Shown: positions 21,192 through 28,491 of the stretch, piece by piece
Layout: every line of letters begins with the position of its first letter
How positions within the stretch are numbered: position 1 is the first letter of the stretch
Assembly (NCBI RefSeq): GCF_026342835.1
Contig: NZ_JAPEMI010000001.1
Span: 4,594,501 to 4,658,500, forward strand
Direction: 5' to 3'
Length of the DNA: 64,000 nt
DNA from: Streptomyces sp. NBC_00154
Lineage (GTDB): Bacteria; Actinomycetota; Actinomycetes; Streptomycetales; Streptomycetaceae
Notes under the pieces: model-generated
Seen by the model: only the letters and a program-made list of their open reading frames with translations
Databases searched by the model: none
Told to the model about the DNA's origin: nothing
Translations under genes and position numbers: made by a program

Positions 21192-21222
21192 CAACTTTCC
21201 GATGATCCGGACGGGAAAGTTG
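21192..21222 (+). promoter_or_regulatory. Inverted repeat over the tauE promoter
   Basis: Perfect 9-bp arms CAACTTTCC and GGAAAGTTG with a 13-bp spacer. The right arm overlaps a -35-like TTGGAC (21220-21225); the -10 TACAGT is at 21245-21250. A candidate operator for control of the permease. Confidence 0.5.
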
Positions 21223-21257
21223 GACGGGACACGTATCTCGTCCTTACAGTCGCGACC

Positions 21258-22043
21258 ATGCCCGACATCACGCTGACCACCCTTGTCGTCCTCTGCCTCG
21301 CCGCTGCCGCCGCGGGCTGGATCGACGCGGTGGTCGGCGGCGGCGGACTGCTCCTGCTGCCCGCGCTGCTGCTGGGCCTGCCGCACGTCCCGGCCGCGCA
21401 TGTCCTCGGCACCAACAAGGCGGTCGCGATCGTCGGTACGTCGGGCGCCGCCGTGACCTACGCGCGCAAGGCGCCGGTGAAGGTCGGGACGGCCGTCCGG
21501 ATCGGGCTCATGGCGCTGGCCGGATCGATGACCGGAGCCTTCTTCGCCGCCGGGATCAGCAGTGACGTGCTGCGTCCGGTGATCATGGTGGTATTGCTGG
21601 CGGTCGCGGCATTCGTGATGCTGCGGCCGCAGTTCGGCAAGGAGGCCGCCGAGGCCACGGACCGCAAGGTCACCCGGGCCCGTACCGTCACCGCGGTCGT
21701 GCTGGTCGGCGGCGGCATCGGCTTCTACGACGGGCTGTTCGGACCCGGCACCGGCACGTTCCTGGTGCTCGCGCTGACGGCCGTGCTCCACCTCGATCTG
21801 GTGACGGCGTCCGCCACCGCCAAGATCGTCAACGTCTGCACCAACGGTGGCGCCCTCGCGATGTTCGCCTACCAGGGCAATGTGATGTGGCAGCTGGCCG
21901 CGCTGATGGCGGTGTTCAACCTGGGGGGCGGGCTGCTGGGCGCGCGGACGGCGCTCCGGAAAGGCAGTGATTTCGTCCGGGGCGTACTGCTGGTCGTGGT
22001 GTTCTCACTGGTCGCGCGACTCGCCTTCGACCAGTGGTCGTAA
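21258..22043 (+). CDS. TauE/SafE family permease
   Basis: 261 aa membrane protein with about eight hydrophobic segments and the duplicated family motifs: AGWIDAVVGGGGLLLLPALL, HVLGTNKAVAIVG in the first half, and GFYDGLFGPGTGTFL, ASATAKIVN in the second. The family exports organic or sulphur anions. ATG 21258 is 7 nt after TACAGT, suggesting a leaderless mRNA; the upstream in-frame extension is hydrophilic and unlikely. Divergent from the nirBD operon. Substrate unknown. Confidence 0.9.
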   Translation: MPDITLTTLVVLCLAAAAAGWIDAVVGGGGLLLLPALLLGLPHVPAAHVLGTNKAVAIVGTSGAAVTYARKAPVKVGTAVRIGLMALAGSMTGAFFAAGISSDVLRPVIMVVLLAVAAFVMLRPQFGKEAAEATDRKVTRARTVTAVVLVGGGIGFYDGLFGPGTGTFLVLALTAVLHLDLVTASATAKIVNVCTNGGALAMFAYQGNVMWQLAALMAVFNLGGGLLGARTALRKGSDFVRGVLLVVVFSLVARLAFDQWS

Positions 22044-22058
22044 GGGTGCGGGCGGGGG

Positions 22059-22682
22059 TCACCGCACGCCGGTGAGGTGCGCGTACGCCACCACATTGCC
22101 CTGGTAGCCGGTGGTCTTCGAGAAGCCGCCGCCGCAGGTGATCAGCCGCAGCGAGGCGTTCGGCGATGCGCCGTACACCCTCTGGTCGGGGAAGTCCTTG
22201 TTCGCGTACACCTCGATGGCGTCGAGCGAGAAGATGGCGGTGTGCCCGTCCCGGCGGTCCACCTCGATGGTGCTGCCCTTCGCCAGGGACCCCAGGTTGT
22301 AGAAGACGGACCGCCCCTGCGCGTTGTCGACATGACCGGCGACGAGCGCGGTGCCCTTGGCGCCGGGCGGGGTGCCGTCCTTGTACCAGCTGACGACGTT
22401 ACGGTTCTCGGCCGGCGGCACGGCGAGACTGCCGTCGGACCTGAGTCCGAGCCGGATCATCGGGGCGTCCACCCTGATGCTGGGGATGCGGAGACGGATG
22501 GGTGTCGAAGGGCGTAGCGGTTCGGCGACCGGTGAGCCGGGCTGCACTTCGGGACCGGCCGCGAAGGCCTGGGCAGCGGTCGGCTGCGGCGGCATCAGCT
22601 GGGTTTCGGAGCCGTTCCGGATCAGCCAGATGCCGACCAGCACTGCGAGGGCGACCAGCCAGCCCTTGGCCTTCTGGGGCAC
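22059..22682 (-). CDS. Class F sortase
   Basis: 207 aa: N-terminal membrane anchor (about 8-22), then the sortase beta-barrel with catalytic His117 (ALVAGHVDN) and Cys183 (LRLITCGGGF). The place near NVVAYAHL where many class F enzymes carry Arg reads GYQGN here. GTG 22682 has GGAGGA 6 nt upstream. It anchors secreted proteins by cleaving a C-terminal sorting signal; the adjacent repeat protein is the obvious candidate substrate. Confidence 0.92.
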   Translation of the reverse strand: MPQKAKGWLVALAVLVGIWLIRNGSETQLMPPQPTAAQAFAAGPEVQPGSPVAEPLRPSTPIRLRIPSIRVDAPMIRLGLRSDGSLAVPPAENRNVVSWYKDGTPPGAKGTALVAGHVDNAQGRSVFYNLGSLAKGSTIEVDRRDGHTAIFSLDAIEVYANKDFPDQRVYGASPNASLRLITCGGGFSKTTGYQGNVVAYAHLTGVR

Positions 22683-22786
22683 GGTTGTCCTCCGGGGTGG
22701 GAAAGGTGGGAAATGGGTCCCGTCCCGGTGGCGCGAGGCCACCGGGACGGAATCCTGGCGGTGACGGGGGCGTGGATACGCCTCCG

Positions 22787-23833
22787 TCAGCTGCCGGCCT
22801 GCGTGCCGCTCGCCCGACGACGCAGGAGCCAGGCTCCGCCGACGGCGGATGCGGCGAGAACGCCGACGCCCGCCGCGATCTGGGTGGTGTCCGGGCGGAC
22901 GGAGCCGCCTACACCAGTTTTGACGTGCCCGGAAGGACCGGTGGGCGAGTCGTAGCCGCCGCCGTCCCCGTTTCCGGTGTCGCGTCCGCCGTTCCCGTTT
23001 CCGGTGTCGCGTCCGCCGTTCCCGTTTCCGGTGTCGCGTCCGCCGTTCCCGTTTCCGGTGTCGCGTCCGCCGTTCCCGTTTCCGGTGTCGCGTCCGCCGT
23101 TCCCGTTCCCGTTTCCGTTCCCGTTTCCGGTGTCGCGTCCGCCGTTCCCGTTCCCGTTCCCGGTGTCGCGTCCGCCGTTCCCGTTCCCGTTCCCGTTCCC
23201 GTTTCCGGTGTCGCGTTCGCCGTTTCCGGTTTCGCGTTCGCCGTTCCCGTTTCCGGTGTCGCGTTCGCCGTTTCCGGTTTCGCGTTCGCCGTTCCCGTTC
23301 CCGGTGTCGCGTTCGCCGTTTCCGGTTTCGCGCCCCGTGTCGCTTCCCGTGTCGCGCTCGGGTGGGGTATCGGATTGCTCGGTGGAGGTGCCGAGCCCGA
23401 AGGGGTTCGCGTTCCCGATGAGGCTCTCGCCCCTGGCGGCCAGGTCGTCCAGGGAAGGCAACTTCGACCCGGTGCCCGGGTCGTCACCGGAGGCGTTGTC
23501 CTGCCCGGTGTCCCTACCGTCGTCCTGTCCGGTGACCCTTCCCGCACCGGTCTTCTCCGGCACCCTGAACGTGTCGGCGAGCGCCTCCGTTTCGCTGGCC
23601 GGTGTCCGTGCGAATACCCCTGCCTCCAGGGAGTCCGCATGCCCGGTGGCCTTCGTTTCGCTTCCGGAGGCCGTGGTTCCGACCGTGTCCCCCGAAGCCG
23701 CGGCGGCCGGAGGTATCTCCAGTGGACCGAGCTCACCTGCGTACGCTGACGGCGCGGCAGTGAAGAGGCCGATCGCAGCAACGGTGAGAGCTGCGGCGGC
23801 GGTGCCGGTCACGGAGCGGGCAGGACGGGGCAT
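22787..23833 (-). CDS. Secreted repeat-rich surface protein next to the sortase
   Basis: 348 aa. Signal peptide 1-32 (cleavage after PSAYA), an acidic linker, then 14 R(D/E)TGNG-type units (many exactly RDTGNGNGG), then HVKTGVGGSV, a hydrophobic segment (QIAAGVGVLAASAVGGAWLL) and RRR tail. This is the shape of a wall-anchored stalk, but there is no LPxTG; the conserved-looking TGVGGS before the hydrophobic stretch may be the sorting signal. ATG 23833 has GGAGGA upstream. Unknown function; possibly adhesion or spacing at the cell surface. Confidence 0.85.
   Translation of the reverse strand: MPRPARSVTGTAAAALTVAAIGLFTAAPSAYAGELGPLEIPPAAAASGDTVGTTASGSETKATGHADSLEAGVFARTPASETEALADTFRVPEKTGAGRVTGQDDGRDTGQDNASGDDPGTGSKLPSLDDLAARGESLIGNANPFGLGTSTEQSDTPPERDTGSDTGRETGNGERDTGNGNGERETGNGERDTGNGNGERETGNGERDTGNGNGNGNGNGGRDTGNGNGNGGRDTGNGNGNGNGNGGRDTGNGNGGRDTGNGNGGRDTGNGNGGRDTGNGNGGRDTGNGDGGGYDSPTGPSGHVKTGVGGSVRPDTTQIAAGVGVLAASAVGGAWLLRRRASGTQAGS
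22955..23357 (-). repeat. Tandem repeats encoding RDTGNGNGG-like units
   Basis: Nearly identical 27-bp units (and 21/27-bp alternating units at the N-terminal side) arranged head to tail inside the surface-protein gene. The identity between units predicts copy-number variation between strains. Confidence 0.9.
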
Positions 23834-24283
23834 GGGGGGTTCCTCCGAGCGAAGGCGCTGGCTGGTGTCTCCTGACTCCGAGCTAACGGGCGGCCCGCCA
23901 CCCACGCCTGCTGACGTCGAGTCAGCTTTCACTCGATCGGCCCGGCCCTGCCTCCTTGCCGGGCGGTATATCCGCAGGTCACAACCCTGTTCGAGGAGGG
24001 ATCGGCCCGCCTCGCGACACGCCGTGCCGATTGGGTGACGACCTTCGGGGCGGGAGTGGTGTACGTCACATGCATGGCCTCGCCGACCCCGGGCACACGC
24101 ACATCACCCCCCACGGGACGGCTTCCTCCGGCCGCCCGGCCGCCGTCCCCATCGGACCCACTCCCCCCTGGGCCCGATGGGGACGGCCTCCCTGTGTGTG
24201 GGGAGGGCGAAGCTGGGCGGCCCGGCGACGGCGATGCAGCCGGCCGGACGGTCGAGCACCCCGGAGCCGCCGCGTGGGCGGCC
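23834..24283. other. Intergenic region upstream of the surface protein
   Basis: 450 bp with no supported gene. It contains GCTGAC-5-GTCAGC (23910-23926), a possible promoter or operator of the surface protein about 80 bp from its start, and the terminator at 24142-24187. Confidence 0.5.
24142..24187 (-). terminator. Terminator downstream of the aminotransferase
   Basis: 14-bp perfect stem (GCCGTCCCCATCGG with complement), one mismatch, 4 more pairs, and a C-rich loop. About 100 bp past the aminotransferase stop. Confidence 0.7.
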
Positions 24284-25075
24284 TCAGACGGCGTCCCAGG
24301 GGGCGCCCTCGTACGCCAGCCCCACCTGCTTCATCAGTTCCTCGTCGACGGTGAACTCCGTGTCGTCGATCCGCCGGATCGGCGCGATGCCCTGTGAGTT
24401 GGTGAGGAACGCCGACCGGAAGGCGCCGATCCCGTCCAGCGTCACCGGCCGCCGTGCGGATGCCAGCCCGGCCCCCGGAAGCTCCTGTTCCAGCAGGGCC
24501 ATGGTGACACCGCGGAGCGACGGGGCGGCGGGCCAGACGACCGAAGTGCTGTCCCAGAAGGCGATGTTGGTGATCGCGCCCTCGGTCACCGCCCCGTCCG
24601 GCGCGGTCAGCAAGGCCTCGTCGAAGCCGGAGCGTGCGGCGAGCCGCCCGTAATACGTCTGGCCGAACTCGCCGGGGCGCTTGATGTGCGGCACGGTGCG
24701 GACGTACGGAACGGACATCAGGCTGTGCGGTTCGGGGGACTTCTGTGCCGGTCCGCGCACCGTGACCATGACCGTCGCCTCCGTGTCGCCGGGCGGCAGG
24801 AAGGCGTACACCCGGGTCGAGGCGTCCCGTACCCCCGCACCGTCGAGTGCGTGCCGGATCAGCCCGCGGATCCGTTCGCCGTCCAGGCCATGGCCGAACA
24901 GTTCCTGATTCGCGGCGTCCAGGCGGGCCAGGTGGAAGGCGAGGCCCCGCACCCTTCCGTCCCTGACCTGCATGGCTGTGAAGTGGCCGTAGTTGGAGAA
25001 GGCGGGGATCAGGAGATCCGCCTCCGTGGCTGCGTGTCCGTTGAACTCGGCGTACAGGGGTTCGGCGGTCGTCAT
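24284..25075 (-). CDS. Class IV PLP aminotransferase / aminodeoxychorismate lyase-like
   Basis: 263 aa fold-type IV PLP enzyme. Seen: FHLARLDAANQELFGHGLD (N-domain), GFDEALLTAPDGAVTEGAITNIAFW (PLP-binding Glu region) and LRGVTMALL (phosphate loop). Could be 4-amino-4-deoxychorismate lyase, a branched-chain or D-amino acid transaminase; the sequence alone does not decide. TACGGT lies 6 nt before the ATG, so probably leaderless. Divergent from the flavin reductase. Confidence 0.85.
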   Translation of the reverse strand: MTTAEPLYAEFNGHAATEADLLIPAFSNYGHFTAMQVRDGRVRGLAFHLARLDAANQELFGHGLDGERIRGLIRHALDGAGVRDASTRVYAFLPPGDTEATVMVTVRGPAQKSPEPHSLMSVPYVRTVPHIKRPGEFGQTYYGRLAARSGFDEALLTAPDGAVTEGAITNIAFWDSTSVVWPAAPSLRGVTMALLEQELPGAGLASARRPVTLDGIGAFRSAFLTNSQGIAPIRRIDDTEFTVDEELMKQVGLAYEGAPWDAV

Positions 25076-25112
25076 GTGTTCCACCGTAAGCCGAAAGGGT
25101 GGACGATGCGGC

Positions 25113-25143
25113 TTGACCTCAACCTTGGTTGACGTACGAGGCT
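25113..25143 (+). promoter_or_regulatory. MerR-type promoter/operator
   Basis: -35 TTGACC (25113-25118), then the palindrome TCAACCTTGGTTGA (25119-25132) in the spacer, and a weak -10 (GAGGCT, 25138-25143) after a 19-bp spacer. A palindrome inside an over-long spacer is the hallmark of MerR-activated promoters. No merR gene is in the window nearby. Confidence 0.6.
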
Positions 25144-25149
25144 CGCTGC

Positions 25150-25767
25150 ATGGACCTCATGACACCTGCCCCTGTCGCATCCGCCACCACCGCGCCCCTG
25201 AAGGTCGCGGTCATCCTCGCCAGCAACCGCGAGGGCCGCTTCGCCCCCGTGATCGCCGACTGGTTCCTCTCCCGTACCGCGGACCACCCGGACATCGAGA
25301 CCGACCTCATCGACGTCGCCGACCTCGATCTCCCGTTCGCCCTCTCCCACCGCCCCGGCCCCGACGTACAGGCGCAACTGGCCGAGGTCTCGCCCCGGTT
25401 GGCCGCCGCCGATGCCTTCGTCGTCGTCACGCCCGAGTACAACCACTCGTTCCCTGCCCCGCTGAAGAACCTCATCGACTGGCATCACGCGGAATGGCAG
25501 GCCAAGCCCGTCGCCTTCGTCTCGTACGGGGGAGTGTCCGGCGGTCTGCGGGCTGTCGAGCACCTCCGTCAGGTCTTCGCCGAACTGCACGCCGTCTCCA
25601 TCCGCGACACGGTGTCGTTCCACAACGCGGGCGCCCTGTTCGATGACGACCGCAGGCACAGGGATCCGGCGGCCGTGGACGCGGCGGCGAAGACGCTGCT
25701 CGATCAGCTCGTCTGGTGGGGCCAGGCGCTGCGCGAAGCCAAGGCGGTGCGTCCGTACGGTAATTGA
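25150..25767 (+). CDS. NADPH-dependent FMN reductase
   Basis: 205 aa flavodoxin-like fold: VAVILASNREGRFAPVIADWF (phosphate loop) and VVTPEYNHSFPAPLKNLIDW, the NADPH:FMN reductase/azoreductase signature. ATG 25150 is preferred to a TTG at 25129, because it sits 6 nt after the weak -10 of a MerR-type promoter. Cytoplasmic quinone or flavin reduction, likely stress-induced. Convergent with the protease gene. Confidence 0.88.
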   Translation: MDLMTPAPVASATTAPLKVAVILASNREGRFAPVIADWFLSRTADHPDIETDLIDVADLDLPFALSHRPGPDVQAQLAEVSPRLAAADAFVVVTPEYNHSFPAPLKNLIDWHHAEWQAKPVAFVSYGGVSGGLRAVEHLRQVFAELHAVSIRDTVSFHNAGALFDDDRRHRDPAAVDAAAKTLLDQLVWWGQALREAKAVRPYGN

Positions 25768-25784
25768 CGGTTGACCGAGCAGGT

Positions 25785-25820
25785 GCAGGTCCCGAAGCGG
25801 GCAGCCGCTCCGGGACCTGC
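25785..25820. terminator. Bidirectional terminator
   Basis: GCAGGTCCCG pairs with CGGGACCTGC, and inside it AGCGG with CCGCT, around a GCAG loop. Between the convergent FMN reductase and M4 protease genes. Confidence 0.75.
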
Positions 25821-25826
25821 TCCAGG

Positions 25827-27476
25827 TCAGCCGACCGACACCGCCGACCAGGCCGCGGCCACCGCGTTCTGCTCCGCGCTGCCGGTGCCGTACAGGTCCT
25901 TCGCCGCGTCGAGCGTCGCGGTGCGGGCGCCCGCGTACTTGGTGGAGGACGTCATGTAGACGGTCAGCGCCCGGTACCAGATCTTGCCGAGCTTGTCCTT
26001 GCCGATGCCGCTCAGCGTCGCCCCGTTGCACGTGGTGCCGTTGTGCTGGACGCCGCCGATGACCTTCGGGCCGCTGCCCTCGGCCAGCAGATACGCGAAG
26101 TGGTTGGCGACGCCGGACGAGTAGTGCACATCCAGATTGCCGACCGAGGAGCTCCAGCAGTCCGCCGAGTTGCCGTCCTTGGAGGGCTGGTCCATGAACC
26201 GCAACGCGGCCTTCCCGAAGCCGGACTTCACGATCTTCTCGCCGATGAGGTAGTCGCCCGGGTCCTGCGGGTTGTTCGCGTGGAACTCCACCAGCGTGCC
26301 GAAGATGTCGGAGGTGGCCTCGTTGAGACCGCCCGACTCACCGGAGTAGGTGAGGGCCGCCGTCTTGGACGTCACGCCGTGCGACATCTCGTGCCCGGCC
26401 ACATCCAGCGCGACCAGCGGTCCGAAGGTCGAGCCGTCGCCGTCCCCGTACGTCATGCAGAAGCAGCTGTCGTCCCAGAAGGCGTTGTTGTAGCCATTGC
26501 CGTAGTGCACCCGGTTGTACGAGCCCTTGCCGTCCCCGGCGATGCCGTTCCGGCCGTGCACGTTCTTGTAGTAGTCCCAGGTGGTGTCCGTGCCGTACTG
26601 GGCGTCGACCGCCGCCGATGCGCGGTCGGAGGTGGTGCCGTTGCCCCAGTGGTTGTCGGCGTCGGTGAACAGCACCGCGGGCGCCCGGCTCCAGCAGATG
26701 GTGAGGATGCAGCCGTCGGTCTTGTTCTGCGCGTCACCGGAGTAGGTGTTGCCGCGCGTCGCATCCTTGAGCTGGTACGTCGATCCCGACTGGGTCGTCT
26801 GCAGCGGGACCGTACCGCTGTACAGCGACCGGCCGTCGCCGGACGCCGTCTCCAGGCTGTCCCAGGCATCGATCTGCCGGCCCGTGCGCGCGTCGGTGAG
26901 CACGACGCGGGCGACCGGGTTGCCCAGTGAGTCCTTGCCTGCCGCCTCGGTGCGCCAGGCCAGCTTGGGCGCGCCGTGCAGGGCGTCCACGACGAGCTGC
27001 GGCTGTGCGGCGACCTTGCTGAGCTTCACGCCGCGGTGGGCCGAGCGCAGTGCGGCCGCGCCCAGGTCGGCGGCGCCCGACGCGGAGAGCGAGGGGGTCA
27101 CGGTCGGCACGGCGAGATCGCCGCGGACGGCCCGGTCGGCACTCCGGTACGCGCCGCCGGGTGCGAGGTGGACGATGAAGTCGCCGCCGAGGACCGGAAG
27201 ATGGCGGTAGGTGCGGTCGTAGCGCACATGCTGGCTGCCGTCCTTGTCGACGACCACATCGCGCACCGCGGTGTCCTGGGCGCCGGTGAGGCCCAGCGCG
27301 GCGGCGTGCCCGGTGAGCGCGGCCTCGGCGTGACGGACGGCGGTGGCGGGGCTCGGGGCCGGGTGGCCGGCCGCGGCGGCGCCCGTGGTCGCGGTGAGGG
27401 CGGAGGCCAGCAGGGCGGCGCCGACAGCGGCTGTGCCGAGCGGGGTGAGGCGCGATGCATGCCGAATCGATCTCAT
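25827..27476 (-). CDS. Secreted M4 (thermolysin-like) metalloprotease
   Basis: 549 aa: signal peptide (about 1-36), FTP/PepSY-type propeptide (to about 210), catalytic domain with HEMSH (His362, Glu363, His366) and third zinc ligand Glu386 in GGLNEATSDIFG; the C-terminal lobe has the active-site His region NLDVHYSSGVANHF. Secreted as a zymogen that self-processes; neutral protease for extracellular protein use. GAGGAG precedes the ATG. A promoter with a palindrome lies about 75 bp upstream. Confidence 0.96.
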   Translation of the reverse strand: MRSIRHASRLTPLGTAAVGAALLASALTATTGAAAAGHPAPSPATAVRHAEAALTGHAAALGLTGAQDTAVRDVVVDKDGSQHVRYDRTYRHLPVLGGDFIVHLAPGGAYRSADRAVRGDLAVPTVTPSLSASGAADLGAAALRSAHRGVKLSKVAAQPQLVVDALHGAPKLAWRTEAAGKDSLGNPVARVVLTDARTGRQIDAWDSLETASGDGRSLYSGTVPLQTTQSGSTYQLKDATRGNTYSGDAQNKTDGCILTICWSRAPAVLFTDADNHWGNGTTSDRASAAVDAQYGTDTTWDYYKNVHGRNGIAGDGKGSYNRVHYGNGYNNAFWDDSCFCMTYGDGDGSTFGPLVALDVAGHEMSHGVTSKTAALTYSGESGGLNEATSDIFGTLVEFHANNPQDPGDYLIGEKIVKSGFGKAALRFMDQPSKDGNSADCWSSSVGNLDVHYSSGVANHFAYLLAEGSGPKVIGGVQHNGTTCNGATLSGIGKDKLGKIWYRALTVYMTSSTKYAGARTATLDAAKDLYGTGSAEQNAVAAAWSAVSVG

Positions 27477-27548
27477 CGGACTCCTCGGGGTGCGGGGGGA
27501 AAGGGCGATCTGAGCGGTGCTTCTGAGCTCGCCTCAGATTTAAGGGTT

Positions 27549-27562
27549 CATGACATGTCATG
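27549..27562 (-). promoter_or_regulatory. Palindrome in the protease promoter
   Basis: CATGACATGTCATG is a perfect 14-bp palindrome lying between a -35-like TGGACA and a -10-like TAAATC on the protease strand. Candidate repressor site. Confidence 0.5.
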
Positions 27563-27682
27563 TCCATACCGCAACGGTGATGAAGGAGGACACGGCACCG
27601 AACCGCCCCGACAATCGACGAGAAGGACACGCCACAGGCACAAGATCCGAAGAGCAGGGCCGAAGAGCTGAGGAGACCGACG

Positions 27683-28021
27683 GTGACAACGCCGGCATGG
27701 CTGACCGTTCTGACCACCACGGACAGCGAGGAGAAGGCCCACGCCCTCGCCCAGGGCGCGGTGGAGGCGCGACTCGCGGCATGCGCGCAGATCTCCGCGC
27801 CCGTCACCTCCGTCTACCGGTGGCGGAACGCCATCGAGACCACGGAGGAGTGGCAGGTGCTGTTCAAGACGGTGGCCGGACGCTACGACGAACTGGAGGA
27901 ACACCTCCGGGCGGCGCACGACTACGAGACCCCGGAGATCATCGCGACGCCGGTGGTACGGGGAAGCGACCGCTACCTCGCCTGGGTGACTGCGGAGACG
28001 GCCCCGGTCACGGCCCTCTGA
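27683..28021 (+). CDS. cutA: Divalent-cation tolerance protein CutA1
   Basis: 112 aa trimeric ferredoxin-like protein: LTTTDSEEKAHALAQGAVEARLAACAQI, then VYRWRNAIETTEEWQVLFKT and HDYETPEIIATPV, the full CutA1 order. Involved in copper/divalent metal tolerance or a PII-like sensor role; exact job in Streptomyces unclear. GTG start with GAGGAGA upstream. Only 2 bp separate it from the next gene, so they are probably co-transcribed. Confidence 0.95.
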   Translation: MTTPAWLTVLTTTDSEEKAHALAQGAVEARLAACAQISAPVTSVYRWRNAIETTEEWQVLFKTVAGRYDELEEHLRAAHDYETPEIIATPVVRGSDRYLAWVTAETAPVTAL

Positions 28022-28023
28022 CC

Positions 28024-28491
28024 ATGCCGCGGACCGACCCCGAACTGCCCTTCTTCGTCTACGGCACGCTGCTGCCCGGCGAACCCAACCACGACCTGTT
28101 CCTCCGGGGCCGGGCGATCGCGGAACAGCCGGCCCTGCTGTCGGGCGCCCTGCTGTACGAAGGCCCCGGCTACCCGTACGCGATCGAGGGCCACGGCACC
28201 GTGCGCGGCACGCTCGTCACGGCCGCGCCCGCCGGGTACGCGGAGCTGCTCGTCGTCCTCGACCGGCTGGAGGAGTACGTCGGACCGGGGCACCCGCGCA
28301 ATCTCTACGAGCGGGTCGCCCGCGAAGTCCGCCTTCCGGGCGCGGTCCCGCCCGCCACCGGAACCGCCCGCGCCTGGGTCTACCTCGCCGCCGCCCCCGT
28401 CACCCGCACCCTCCGTACCGGCGGCATCCTCATCCCCGGAGGCGATTGGCTCACCCGGCGGCCGCCTCCACCCGCACCGCGCACACCTTGA
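28024..28491 (+). CDS. Gamma-glutamylcyclotransferase-fold (AIG2/GGCT) protein
   Basis: 155 aa. FFVYGTLLPGEPNHDLFL is the family YGSL-type substrate loop, followed by LDRLEEYVGPG containing the acidic catalytic region. May act on gamma-glutamylamines or be a non-enzymatic relative. It starts 2 bp after cutA and its end overlaps nasA tail-to-tail by 41 bp. The C-terminal 15 residues are proline/arginine-rich and may be unstructured. Confidence 0.87.
   Translation: MPRTDPELPFFVYGTLLPGEPNHDLFLRGRAIAEQPALLSGALLYEGPGYPYAIEGHGTVRGTLVTAAPAGYAELLVVLDRLEEYVGPGHPRNLYERVAREVRLPGAVPPATGTARAWVYLAAAPVTRTLRTGGILIPGGDWLTRRPPPPAPRTP

Noticed and set aside
22955..23357. 27-bp repeats considered as a CRISPR array
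   Set aside because: The units are contiguous, have no unique spacers, and keep an open reading frame.
22977..24038. 353-codon plus-strand frame of PFPFPVSR repeats
   Set aside because: Antisense of the RDTGNG repeat gene, which has a signal peptide, membrane helix and ribosome site on its own strand.
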